Shown here: piece after piece, positions 20,395 through 33,299 of the stretch
How positions within the stretch are numbered: position 1 is the first letter of the stretch
Layout of the letters: the number at the start of each line of letters is the position of its first letter
Notes under the pieces: model-generated
Database searches by the model: none
What the model saw: the letters and a program-made list of their open reading frames with translations, nothing else
What the model was told of the DNA's origin: nothing
Position numbers and translations under genes: made by a program
NCBI GenBank assembly: GCA_001247695.2
Contig: LGRX02035323.1
Coordinates: forward strand, 1 to 64,000
Reading direction: 5' to 3'
Length of the DNA: 64,000 nucleotides
From: Cymbomonas tetramitiformis
Lineage: Eukaryota > Chlorophyta > Pyramimonadophyceae > Pyramimonadales > Pyramimonadaceae

Positions 20395-23300
20395 GATCTC
20401 CCCTCTTAAGAGAGTTGTGACCTCACAACGGGCACACCTTTTGTATATGTCTTTGATGTCTTTGTTGTTGTCGCTTCTTGCTGGTACCAGTCTTCTTACA
20501 CCGATTTGAGGCGTCCCTCATGGTGTTTTTAGGTTATTGGGGGGAACTGAGTCCACTTTAGTCCCTCACCTTACAGTTCTTAGGATGTAGCCCACCTTTC
20601 TGCAAATCGTATCGTATTTCAGAGTGACGTTTGAAGGTTCAATGAAGAGCGTTTTCGTGATACAGATTGACGCTGGATTACTGATTGATCCATACGTTAT
20701 CGTGTATGTACTAGACGATTCAAAGCATCCGAAGTGTACGTTACGGATTATTTGCGCTAGCCGTCGTCGCTTTAGCGAACGATGATCCCACGATTTAACG
20801 ATTTATAATCGCACGATTCTCGGCCTTATATATATGTCTGATCGACGAAAACCCTTGGGTACATGTTTCCACAGTTATATATAGTGCACCCAACCCTTCC
20901 TCCCCTCCTGAAGCTACTATGGAGGTTCACAGGCGGCAATGGGGAGCCCGATTTTTGGGGCTTATTTTAATGCAAACGGAGTGGCCCTGCTTAACGGGAT
21001 TGGACTTATAATCCTTTACCCGGTCTGCTCATCTCCTCAATATTTGGTCCGGTACGCGCGCTTGACGAACATCTGTCGCGATGAGTGAGAATGGATTCGC
21101 CACGTACTAATGTGAAATTTTTTTAGTTATGTTTGTCAAGCACAACTTAGGATCACAACTCCGTCTACCTCAGTCGATATCTCCGGTAGCTCGGATGACT
21201 GGCCAAAAATCCGATGACAAACCACGATTTTGGCAAAGGTAGCATTAGCAGTTTTTCACAGATATTGGTACCCGCATATGCGTATCTGTGTAAGGGTATG
21301 ATTTATACAAGGCTCACTACACCTTAGCAAGGAAGGATCAATTCCTGCTCCTGTCATATCAATTTGATGCAGGGTAAAAAATGTTAGGGATATAACCCTG
21401 CAGTTCTCGGGTTGCAGCCCATTGCACCGAAGGTGCATTGCAGTCTTTGGGATGCAGCCCTGCAGTTCTTGGGATGCAGCCCTGATATATATATATATAT
21501 GTGACCGATGGACGAAAACCTCTTGGGTATGTTTCCACGGCCTGATTATTATTAGGTCGGCAATTTATTTGCAAAAGTCATCAGCTATCAGCTTTTGACT
21601 CAGAAGCCACAATGTTATAGAAGCTGCGACCTATTGTGATCATATGCGGCAGTTATGTCTTTAGCATACGTAGACAATATGATTATGTGGAACTTATAAT
21701 CCCACTTAAGTTGCATCATGATAAATTTATCCAGGTGTTAACAAGTGTTCAGGATTCGATAAGGGGTTGACGCCCCACAAGTCAAAGGTCACTGTCTCAT
21801 AAGGCTCGCCTCAAGTGTGCGGCTTTGAGGATTAGCGTCCTGGCGAGGCACAGTTATGATGCTTCCTAGTCCATAATGGAGTTGGAATGAGAATGCTCAA
21901 GATATCCGAAGACAGGAAGGCTGTTGGTTGGCCAGAGTTACTGTCAAGATGCTTAACCTTGATGGAATGGCATTCGGATACAAACTGGGTAACCATGCAT
22001 GTGACTTATGCATTGGTGTATGACTTTGAAGAATTGTCTCTTGTCATGAACCTGAAGGGAATGACGGGCAAATAGCTAGAGTGGCGGATTTACTCACTCG
22101 GCTTTGCTGTTTATGGAATTCGATGCCTGATGGCACAACTGGCAATCCTTTGCTCAGATGCTTTACTTAAGACATTGGCAACAACTTGTGTGCCAGCTTC
22201 TCTAGATTTGGGGAGAAACCATGGATCAACAATTCATCAATCAAAACACATGTTACCAAGGTTGATTCAACGAATCCTTCAACTCTTGAATTTCGACAAT
22301 CAGCATCTTAGCTGTTGACGTCAAAGTGATGGTCGTAAGCTTACAATATAGCTTATTCACATTTGAAAAACCATCGTTCTCCTATGTCAGTGCCCTTCAT
22401 ATAATATGACAGAGCATGTGAATATGCATCTATGATTTCTTCACAATGAACTTTATGTGTCCGTAAGTCAAATAAGACTTTATTTGATGTTTCAATCGGC
22501 ATGATGTACCGTGTCATCAACTTCATGACTGCTATACACAGATGCTGGAACTTTTTGATAAGATTTTTAATTTTCCAAGCAAAATCACAATGATGTAAAT
22601 CAATTTGTGGCAGTTGTATGAAGAATGAATGAATCTATACTTCTTCCTCCCCCTTTTAAAAGAGGTGTATCAAACCAATCAGCAAATGGTGATGGAGAAT
22701 GCTATTCAATCATTATGTTATGTGAAAATGGTTTGATAGAAAATCAGACTGAGATTACTCATTGAATGCTTTCGAGGTAACAATGTCAATATGAACACTG
22801 ATTCCCTCTACGTCATACCGGCAACATGCCTGACGCTTTTGAATGTGGCAAATGCCAGATGATGTCAAATGCAGTCGTCGGGTTGCAGCCCACATATTTT
22901 GTCAGTTCAGGGTCACTATAGTGTGCCCAACTTAGATAATGGTTCTGGACAATGATTGTCATAATGAACAACGGAATCAGTGATGGTACCGAAGTTAACT
23001 TTGGTATCGAAGCTAATGGAGAGTCAATCAAGAAGTGTCTGTAATGACAACAACTTACTATGAGTTGTATTTTCGTAGTTGATGGATGGCTGACATGTCA
23101 TTCATTATGAATAGAACATGGCATTTCCTAGTGATATGTGTATATTCTTCAGCACATGATCACTTATCTCAATGGTGCCCATTTTATTTTTGGGCAAACA
23201 CTATTCAGAGACTTGTTATGATAAAGAAGTATGAATGATGAATGTGTCATTCCAATCCGATAGAGTTGTGACTTGTTTTATGACTATAAAATTTCTGTCA

Positions 23301-26300
23301 CTTTCCAGAATGAGGATGAACTGCGCTTGGAAACTAGCTGCAGATTGCGGTGGTCTGGCTTTTTCCAAGACTTCGTGGCCTAATGGTCGAGGCAACAAAT
23401 TTCTAAACATTCCAGAATGAACTTTCAGAGAGTCATGATTCCTCAATGAAGCATGCGTGTCTTATGTGCCGGAATGATGTGAACCACAAGTATGATGTCA
23501 ATCTATATGTGGATGGTTTATACAATTATATGCTATTCCACAAATAAGATAGTGATGTCAGAATGAAAACTTTGGACAGTTGTAACTCAGTACATACCTG
23601 AGTGCATTCAAATCCACTTGTATGCTCAGAATCTGAATCTAATGTACTTGTATATGTACAGGATAGAATATATTTTCTATGTGATTCTGGATTCAGGAAT
23701 TAGAGTCAATGAAAAACTCCTTTCCTATTTCAGAGGATGAAACCTTTATTCTTTAGGTGCAATACCTTATCTTACAAGTTTCAATCGATTTTTTCAAATA
23801 TGTCACTTATGGTGATCAGACTGGTCAATTTTACAGCATAACCATTCCCCTCGCTGAAGGAGATGACTTTCATCATAGGGTGGTATTTTGGCTGTTTTCT
23901 TGACACATGGAAAACATGAGTAACTCTTGGACAATGTTGGGATAAACATCCTAGATTAGCTGTGCTTGATCGCTCTATGCCCAAGAATGACCGAAGAGAT
24001 TGCTTGCCATTTTTCAGCCATATAGCGTGGAGGCTGCTTAACAACGGTTGGGTCATAAACTAAATAGCTATGTCAGCTATGTCGGAGGCTGAATAGCCAT
24101 GATTGCACAGACTCTGTCTTTCATGATGAATAGACCTTTGAGAAATGGTGTATGAAAAATCAATTGACAACAATTCAACCTTTTGGTATGATGGAGAGCT
24201 GATGATCTTTGTTGCACTACAATTGTTTAATGTGCACTAATAAAATGCCTCGTGATATATAATCTCACAGAATAGGCATTGCTCAATGGCGATATGTAAT
24301 GATCAATGAAGACAAGATGGTTGGTATGGCTCATTCAGTAGGCATAATTACCTCAAAGAGATGTCAATACACGATTACATATCAAGACATAAGGGCAATA
24401 GGCTTATTGTATAGCCTTCAAGGCAGCTAGCATTTATGCTGCATTGGTCAGCTCAGTGGCTTTGACCTATCTAGGTGTTGTACTCAGGCTGTAGTTTGCA
24501 TATTGCATTGAGTACTCTTGACACCTTTAATGATACAATCAGATGATATGTATGAAATATCAGGAATGGTTGCCCTTTTAAATGATCATCGGTGGCAGAG
24601 GCAATAGTGCTTGCACCGTGTCAATATACAATTCTAGTCTGGATACATGCTAGACTGAATGTATACAATGTCTAGGTCTTCAAAATCAAGCTCATATGTA
24701 TGTCATGGCTGATGCATGTGTCAACTTCATGGAGTTCTGCATGGTTTGACTGTATACAGTCAGGCTTACCAAAACAAAAACAATGATGCAACTTACTTGT
24801 TTTATTATTTGTCTTTATTATTTATTTGGTTTTTAGTTGTATTTCTAGCTTACCTTCTTCCCCCCTCAAGGAAGTGCATTGCTAGGCGGATGTCAAGCGC
24901 CGTTCAAATACAACAGAGGTCCGACCTCTATGTGATGACGCGGAAGCTTTCTATGAAGCTGGATAGCAGTTCTCGGGTTGCAGCCCATTGCACCAAGGTG
25001 CATTGCAGTTATTGGGATGCAGCCCGAATCCACGTCATCAGCGTGGGTCATATAATGCCCAAGCATGTGGTGTATATATATAACACTACCCTTCAGCGGC
25101 GAAGTGGTTTGCTATTACCATCATCATATGCTGTGGGATATCAAATATATGATTAGAGAGCATGGATATATATATATATATGTACCATGTTTGTCAATAT
25201 CGGAGAGACTATGTCTTCTTTAAAATCCTCATGACTATATGTATAATGGTGCTACACTAATGTCAACACCTTCTCTCTGAGTGATTTATTGATTTAGATG
25301 TGATGTCGTGGCATAAAATATGTCCACGTCATTGGCACAAGTCATGTTGTGTCCATGCATACACGATCTTAGCGCAGGTCACAATACAGTGCCCGAGCAT
25401 ACGCGATTTTAGCGTAGGTCACATTGTGCCTCCAATATATATTACTCATCTTTGTGAGTCTAGACAGCATTGTGCTGATTGCAATGCTTTCGGTTCTCTG
25501 GTGACTTATATATCACAGATTATGCCAATGTGGTGATCAGTCCAGTGCATTATTTTGTCACCGGAATGTATAGGGATTGTGAATGATTGCAATCCAGCCG
25601 GAGGAATAATCTCAACAGCTATTCTGTATTAATGAATGCATCGGAGTTATACTCATTTCGATGATTCGAAACCCATGTCATTTGTGATAATGACAACTCA
25701 TATGAATATATAGGGTTTTTATTAGAATGCTTTTATGTGATGTCAATATATTATGAACAATTCACTTGCATCTGAGGACAACGGAGTTACGCTTAGAAGG
25801 TCTTAAATGGTAGTCTCCCAACAGTTATCAGCTGTTATTCTGGTGCCATATTCTGCCTTCAGCACTGGGACTATATCATCCAGTCTTACAGCGATGCACT
25901 TGTCCTTCCCACTCTTATGTACGGCTATAGTGCCAAAGTGTATCAGGTGGGACATATATATACATTATATAACTATCATCTTCTGATCCAGGATATGCAA
26001 TTAAGCATGGTATCAGGTATATATTATGTATATAGTTCAGCATTCCGAACTTAATCGAGGATGTAAATGCTGAGCAATAGTCAACTTATAGTCATTGGGA
26101 TATAGTTTCCCATCCAAGTTTACACTTTATTAGTGATGGTGGATTTAACGTTGTACAGATTTCAACGTTTCTTATGGATGCAGTGGTTTTATCAAAAGCA
26201 ATCCATCAGAAATGACCAGATCGGAATATAAATGGATATGTATATAATCCTATCCACCTTCCTCCCCCTTGAGGAAGTGTGAACACATAGGCAGTCAGTT

Positions 26301-29236
26301 GCCTATATACCGTATAGCTCAAAGCTTACAGCTTATAGTTTATAGCTTGCAAGTAGCTCATACAGTTTTAGGGTTGTTGCTTAACAGTTCTTGGGTTGTA
26401 GCCCGAATATTATCATGTCCGTGCTGATTACAGCATGATATAATAATGCCAAAAAAAACGAAGTTTTTCGAAATAATGGTGGCATTTTAGGGCATGTGTG
26501 GTTATAGTGGCCCTATTACCCAATACAGTGATTAGGGTGTTACATGATATCAATAACCCTAATACATGTAAAAAATATGCAGTATAATGTTTTTGCAAAG
26601 ATTTTTAAGCAAAACTGCATTTAATATTTACATGGACGTAAGGTGGTTTTCAGGAGGTACGTTACACCCCCTGTCACACACATTTAAATTTAGGGTTGTT
26701 ACAGGGCGTTACACATGCTATTGTGCTCAGGGATTGTTATTTGATATATAAATATTCATTTCAGCAAAAAAAATCAATCCGAATTTTTCAAAATGTGTTT
26801 CACGTACAGCATTTTGAGAGATATATCGTTACAGCGATATGTATACCCCTATATATTACATAGCTAATATCTAGGGTGTTACACGAGATATGACATGTGT
26901 CATTATGATTTCCTGATACCTTAATAGGTATAAAATCATAATTTCATATAAAATGGGCACACATTTTTCGTTTTGAAATCATGCGTGGAGCATTTTCACC
27001 CATTTTATAGCTTTTTCAGCCGTATATATATATATATCATATCTCAGTGTGTGTGTGAGTTGCAAGCTAAATAAATGCTGCAACATTCTTCACGTTTGCA
27101 CATGATAATTTTCATGGCACAATAGTGAATATATCAAAAATTCAACATGTATGGTGAACATGAAATATGGGTTTTTCTGATTGAAACCCATGGAGGCAAT
27201 TGCACTCTCTGGTGACATAAAGATAAATCAACTGCAAATGGATTCACAGTTGTGTCAGATCCTGAGATATATTTGAATGTACACAACGAGTATATCAAGT
27301 GATATCTCTGTGTTCAAATATATCTGGACACTGCTAGATATAATCTGAGCAGTATTTACACAACACCATGTTTGTGTGTGTATGTCCAAAACCTTTGTCA
27401 GTTCATTTATGGTTGCTGATCTGAGTTGGTACATGCATGTGAGTGATCAGTTCTGCATCAACTGTCATAATGCAATGTAGATTTTGATGTTGCTCCAGCG
27501 ATGATATGTGAGATGAGACGCATGGACTGCACCCAACAGTTACCAGCTGTTTTTGGGTGCAGTATTTAGCCTTCGGGTCTGGAGATAACTGCATCCAGCC
27601 CTTCAGCATGGTGTCTTATCCTGTTTACCATTATTATCACCATCGCTTGACATCCAGCTCGCACATGTGTTAGCTGGATGGTACTATGTATTATGTGTTA
27701 ATATGATATTTGACCACTACACTTTCGAGTCAGTGTGTTGTCAACTTACATAGTAGTGTCAGTGACTTGATTATTACACTTGTGAATCAATGCAATGTCA
27801 TTATACTTGTGTGGGATTTATGCTACTACACACACTTGTATATAGGTAATTGCTGATTCATTACACTATACCAAGTTGATCTATCACATAAGATGATCTG
27901 TATACCACTAACAGCATGTATCTAATATGATGTATATCAACTCGGTTAGTGACTGTAATCCTGCATATCTCATCGGCAGTGATGAGTTGCTTGGGTATAT
28001 TTCACACATGGTTCCGGTGAATATTCCTTCCAGTGATCCACAATAGAACGATATGTGGTCCGGAGAGTATCTCGACTCCACTGGAACATAACGAGCTAAT
28101 TATTGTGTTTAGACCACTGAATAGGCACCTTACACCATATGGGTTTGAATATAATTAACATGCACAGCAGGTATGTTTTTGTGCATGTCTGATGCATTGT
28201 GATATGATGCCATATATTCCAGTTGCTACCGTGATCAAACTGTTTTATACATAACATCTGCTAACATGATGCATGCACTACTCACAATATTGCAGTCACT
28301 CAGTATAGAACGTGCATATACTCAGATGCTGCATGTTAATGTGTGTTGCATGTTAGTGTGTGCTACATGTACTGCGAGTTCAGATAAACATCTCTTGCAC
28401 ACTATATTGCAGATGAGCATGAAATGCCGACAATTTGAATATTTCTGCAGTCATCAATATATGGTGTGAAATGCTGAAGTATAATAATCAGATGTTCATC
28501 ATGCATCCATTCAAAATATGCCTGCGAGTATACAGTTGTTTTGCAGAGTATTTTGACACGAGTGTATATTGTACAGTCGATCACAGCATCATCTTGACAT
28601 TGTCATCGTCATCAATTGAAATCATTCATATCGCGCTGCAAGTAACTTATACATTAGGGCACGCTGATGATTGCGAACGGTGCGACGCGCTGATGATTGC
28701 AAACAGTGCAACGCGCTGATGGTTGCGAACAGTGTGACGCGCTGATGATTGCGAACAGTGTGACGCTGACATGCATGCTGTAAGCTGCGATCCATTTCTG
28801 CGAAAATATACGATCATCGCACATGCTGTCAAATGAGAATTAATCCATCGCGCATCACATGTATGCATACAGCGCCGATGACATTCTGAGCGGATAATTA
28901 TTCCGCTGATGATTGCGCTTTCGCGTCGCTTCTGCGAACATATGTAAACCTGCGAATCATGTATGCGAGTACATCATTATTGCTGCGCGGATATGTGCTA
29001 TATGCACACCTTCGCGCGCTGTTATCTCTGACGGTGTATATGTGAACAATTGTGATTCTGACGATGTCTCCTCGCGCTCTATTTTCGCTTATGCAGCGAT
29101 CAGCATATGCAGTATATCAATATTCGAGCGGATGTGACGCCAATTATTACTCGCGCTCCTCAACCTGCATATACAAAAATTTTGATATCTACGCTGCACT
29201 CACACTAGAGTTCTCGTATCGTTATCAGAATACCAC
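20395..29236. other. Interior of element A: long non-coding sequence with internal duplications
   Basis: No gene is supported in 8.8 kb. Visible structure: a duplicated 'GCAGTTCTCGGGTTGCAGCC' block (about 21399-21480 and 24967-25027); a duplicated motif around CGACGAAAACC (20840, 21512); related 'CAACAGTTATCAGCTG' blocks at about 25820 and 27535; and a 29-bp tandem repeat with GCTGATGATTGCGAACAGTG, four copies, at about 28668-28772. Segments near 21120-21180 and 26690-27040 match the reverse complement of element B (61100-61380). Confidence 0.7.
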
Positions 29237-29865
29237 TGTTACGGCTGTAGATACAAGCGCCGTGGATATATTATTAATATACAAAGAAACACTGCAAAGT
29301 TGGACAGCAATGCAAGTGAACGGATGAGCGGATTTGTGAGTGCAGATTCTGAAAGAAGAGCTGCTGAAGCACAACGCTTCCTCACTTAAGTACCTACGTC
29401 TCCCATCATCTTAGATGGTACCGCCATTGGGTTGTGAACCCGAGACGTAGGTTGAACGACCAGCATTGTGGAAACGACTAGTTCGTTCATGTTGCGCATG
29501 CGTGTTCTGCACATGCTAAAAGCGAAAGATGGTTCTTGAAGAATCGACAAGATGTATCTTTGCTTTGTCATCTTCGAGTTCGGAGTACGAACTCTTGATG
29601 ACAATGTCATTCAAGTATTTCCTTGAATAATTACAGATGATGTGACATATCATCTGGCGACCTGTACAGTCATCGTCGACTGTAATGACGACTGTCATAA
29701 TGATGTATGACGCGACTCGACGTGTACAGTCGTGATCGATCGTACTGTCGACTGTCATATTAATATATGACACGACATGACATGACATGACATGATATGA
29801 CATGTCTGACAGGTATGACACGTATGACATGTATGCCACATATGTCATCGGTCATAACCCTGACA
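29237..29865 (+). repeat. Element A 3' LTR
   Basis: Direct copy of 19761-20394 with a handful of substitutions and one short deletion in the pentamer run. It is preceded by AATACCAC and followed by the target duplication GGGCG. Confidence 0.92.
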
Positions 29866-29996
29866 GGGCGCGCATTGTTTGAAATCCTGATATTTCATGA
29901 TATTTCATGATACGATATCGATCCAACCAGTGAACTCTTGGATATCGTCAATCCTAAGATCAAAGATGGGAGCGCAACCTACACTTGGCCATCGTA

Positions 29997-30380
29997 CAGT
30001 AATCACTCGGTAATAAGAAAACCGGAGATTTGGGACCAGCCAGCAATATTCGCCAACTTGGATGCCCATCCCCCCTCCCCCCCCCGCCAGCGCCAGCGTC
30101 CTATGAAAATCGTAAGAATAGTGGGTCATGTTTTTTTCAATCAGCCAGCGATTTTCTTAAATTTTCAGTGATAAACCCGTGAAAATGCGACATTTTGAAA
30201 AAAATTCCGCCTGCGGCGCACCAATAAGAAATATGGCGCCAGCGCCCATATTTCTTATCACCCCATATTTCATAGCTCAAAAAAGCCAGCCAGCAATATT
30301 CACCAAATCGGGTACCCCCCCCCCCCACAAAGCTGGCTACTTTCTTATTGGCGGGTTTTCTTATTACTGAGTGATTACTG
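29997..30380. mobile_element. Tc1/mariner-like MITE, 384 bp, nested in the hAT element
   Basis: Inverted ends of about 26 bp (CAGTAATCACTCGGTAATAA... and its near-perfect complement, one mismatch) are bounded by TA on both sides (29995-29996 and 30381-30382), the Tc1/mariner target duplication. Inside, the block around CCAGCCAGCAATATTC is duplicated in direct orientation (about 30036 and 30285), each copy followed by a C-rich run. No coding potential. Confidence 0.82.
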
Positions 30381-30417
30381 TATAGACGATACATATAGGG
30401 GGTAAAATCGGAGGGAC

Positions 30418-30676
30418 TGCTGAGATTCAGTAGTTCAGTACCACGTATGACGTATGATAGTGACAATGACAGTACAGTGACTTCCTATCTGTACTCGATA
30501 GTTCGACTTCGGTAGCTTAGACCGTGACACACGATATGATTGCCTAGTGATGACGGCCTCAGAGCTTAGATAGCCTGAGAGTCGTGTATTCATTCTATCT
30601 TTTTGATATACCCGATTGCCTCGCTCAGACCCTGCGGCGTTCAGCGTTTTCACTGTGTCACTAGGACATTCTAGTA
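30418..30676 (+). repeat. Copia element 5' LTR
   Basis: 259 bp, matches 39756-40011 with about eight substitutions and a 3-bp indel (GTGATGACGG versus GTGACGG). Confidence 0.92.
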
Positions 30677-31346
30677 GGCTATAGGCCCACCACTTGCCTA
30701 AAGTGGTTTTGATTCAAAGCCACTAAATGGCTGGCTAAAGCTGTAGAGGGGCGAGCGTGGCTGAGTAGGTAGAATGTTGCGGGGTGCCGCGTTTTCGCGG
30801 CACAACTGACTGCGTGGATGGAGAGGTAAGCGCGACGAGTGGCGGAGGGAAGTACGGAGAAGATGGGTCAGAGAGCGCTGGGGCCCCCGATTGTATGCAG
30901 CATTGCGCAGAGTTTGGTACCAAGTGGATCGCGACACGTTAAAAGGACCATGACCTCGGACATCGACAAGCGCGGAGACCTCGACCTTACACTCCTACTT
31001 TCCGCCCACCGCCGCCGCTCCGCATTTTTCCTCCCTACTCTATGCATCTTTACCCGTGTCATTTTACCTTAATTCGCCACGCTTGCCGCTTGTTTGTGTA
31101 CTTTGAGCGGATTTTGAAATCTTGCGGGCGACTTGGCCGTTTTTGGACGCTTATAACTTACGGAGCACTTGGGCTCAGACATTTTCCTTTGGAGGGTATT
31201 TTTACGTCGCCAATCCCGGCCGTGTTACCGAGTTTCGTGGGCATCGGAGCAGATTTTGAATTTATTTCAGATTTGGCCCCTTCCTTGAAGGGGGCTCACC
31301 CTTATCGTTAGGGTTTCATCGCATCGGTGCTTCGCTTACGGCTGCC
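30677..31346 (+). other. Copia 5' untranslated leader
   Basis: 670 bp between the LTR and the first gag ATG. It contains the putative primer-binding site (30677-30688) and a strong hairpin GGTGCCGCG-TTTT-CGCGGCAC near 30783-30803. No open frame matches a known protein. Confidence 0.55.
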
Positions 31347-33299
31347 ATGGCTACCGTGGATTCTTCCGATGGATTTACCACGCCGGTCCCGGCTGGGATC
31401 GACACGCGGAGGGCACTTCCCTTCAGCGACGGCCCTGAGGAGCCTGTGCCCCCTACGCCTGTGAAGAATCGCCTACTTGCGGGCGATGAGACCGGCGGTG
31501 CCGGTGGTCATCAGGGAATTCCTTAAGGATTGCCAGACTATTCTTCGCGAGCCTGGTCACCGCGCCAGTATCATTCAGCAAGTTCGTGACCAGTGCCGGC
31601 CCACCCACATCAAAGCTTCGGAGTGGGTATTCGACATCGACAAAATCAAGGGCCAAGTCCCTCGTGAGGTCGCCTTGGACCGCTTCACTCAAGCGGTAAA
31701 AACCCAGCTGACTGACTTCAATCTTCAGTTTGCCACGGTATTTCATCCGACTGACCTCACTACCTCTGTCCTCCCTGAGGCCACTCGTATACTTTACCGC
31801 ATCCTTACGTCATTGGTGCGAGGGTCATGCCTTCGGCTCATTGAGGAGTCAGCTACGGTGTCTCCGGATGATGGACGCCGTGCATGGCTCGTGATCTGCC
31901 GGGCCGTTGCCAGACGACGCAGGCCGTGGGTGTCCCATGGTTACTTATTCGAGACAGCGCCGGCGATCGAGCTGCTGGAGGATGTTGACCCCGAGCCCTA
32001 AATTAAGGGTTTCATGCAGCACCACACCGCTGTCCGGTCCGAGCTCAGACCTGGTATAGATCCTGACGATGTGTGGGGTGTGGGGTTCGCCTTGGACCTC
32101 CTCACCCTTCGCATGTGCCCTGTATATTATAAGGATCTTCTGCAGGAGTGGAGTTCGAAGACGGCCGAGGGCAGGGAGAAGCGGGCTCTCGGCATTCAAC
32201 AGTACACGTTGGCTGTGAAGGCCTTTCACCAGCAGCGGACAAAGGAGAAGAAGCTGCTTAAGGAGAAGAAAAAGGATGGGGTCTCCGCGTTGGCGGCCTC
32301 ACTCCTCTCTGGGGAGTCCCCTTCTGCCGCCCTTATGGCCCGTGCGGGCATCCCGCAGACTCGCATTGTGGGTGGCCGCAGGCGTGACGAGCCCAAACAC
32401 CCGCCACAGACTCGGGATGCTCAGCCGCAGACATCCGGACAGGGTGCTCACCGGTCTGGGGGCGACAGGGGTACAGCTCCCCGCGCCAGACCGGCCCGCG
32501 GCGGGAAGAATCGACAGCAGAACATGAAGGGGCACAGGAAGGGCTCTCACCCTTCCCCTCATGCCCCTCCACCGCGGACTCAGGGGCAGCGGCAGCCTGC
32601 ATCCGGTGGTTTACCGACTGCCTTGAGGGTGACCCGGGATGCATAGGACCGCCACACGGTCCAGTGTTGGGACTGCGGCGGCCCTCACTTCCGCCGTGAT
32701 TGCCCTGGAGGGGTGCAGAGTGCGCATGTGGCGGGGTTCCACCCCGAGGGCACGCCGATTGCAGACATCCTGGCAGAGCTGGATGAGGCTTTCCTCGATC
32801 CGGAGGAGGAGGTTTACGAGTCATGCATGTATACTTACTCATTGGAGCTCGGGGAGGCACCGCTTGACCTTCCCGCGGCCCAGGCGGCTGCCGTAGTGCC
32901 GCACTCTGCAGTTGACAGTGAGGAGCCGTGGACTGAGTCGGAGTGGGCTATCTGGGACTCATGCGGCCGCTCGGAGGAGTAGTACTACGACGCTGCCAAC
33001 CGCTTCAACTCGTACCAGGGCCCTGACGATGGGGACTGCCCCGACGGTGAGATGACACCTGCTCAGCTCCACGTTGCCGTGCACCAGCCTTCGGACCCTG
33101 CCATGCCTCTGCAGCACTTCAGTGTTGAGCCACAGCAGCCAGCGGTGCCGACAGCCGACGTGCAGATCACAACGACCAACACCGAATTCCCTGGGGCTGT
33201 ACAGCTGGTGAGCACGGCACCGCCATCCCGGCCCAGGGGTCCGGGTGGCCCGGGCCGCAGGCCCTATGGGGCGGGTCACTTCATGTACATGAGTCTCCT
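31347..33299 (+). pseudogene. Copia gag, degenerate, with CX2CX3HX4C zinc knuckle
   Basis: The first ATG (31347, 'MATVDSSDGF') is followed by a frameshift near 31480. From 31477 a single frame runs on beyond 33000 but is cut by TAA at 31999, TAG at 32644 and TAG at 32980. The content is gag-like: a helical capsid-like part ('SIIQQVRDQCRPTHIK', 'EWSSKTAEGREKRAL'), a lysine-rich segment, a proline/arginine/glutamine-rich basic tail, then the zinc knuckle 'CWDCGGPHFRRDC' with one residue fewer than the usual CX2CX4HX4C. It should coat element RNA in particles (family knowledge). Confidence 0.75.

Larger units (their letters stand above)
19761..29865 (+). mobile_element. Large LTR retrotransposon without coding capacity (element A), 10.1 kb
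   Basis: Two nearly identical direct LTRs (634 and 629 bp) start TG and end CA, flanked by the 5-bp duplication GGGCG (19756-19760 and 29866-29870). The few LTR differences imply recent insertion. The 8.8 kb interior (20395-29236) has no open frame that looks like gag, protease, integrase or reverse transcriptase, so this is a LARD-type non-autonomous element that must be mobilised in trans. The sequence after the left LTR (GATCTCCCCTCTTA) is shared with element B at 52-62 kb, showing common ancestry. No standard tRNA 3'-end primer-binding site (TGG...) follows the LTR. Confidence 0.9.

Noticed and set aside
28402..28868. Small open frames in element A interior
   Set aside because: They derive from the 29-bp tandem repeat or are under 100 codons without motifs.
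31999..32982. Reassigned stop codons (alternative genetic code)
   Set aside because: The ferlin and GLTP exons show no in-frame stops needing reassignment; the Copia copy is degenerate anyway.
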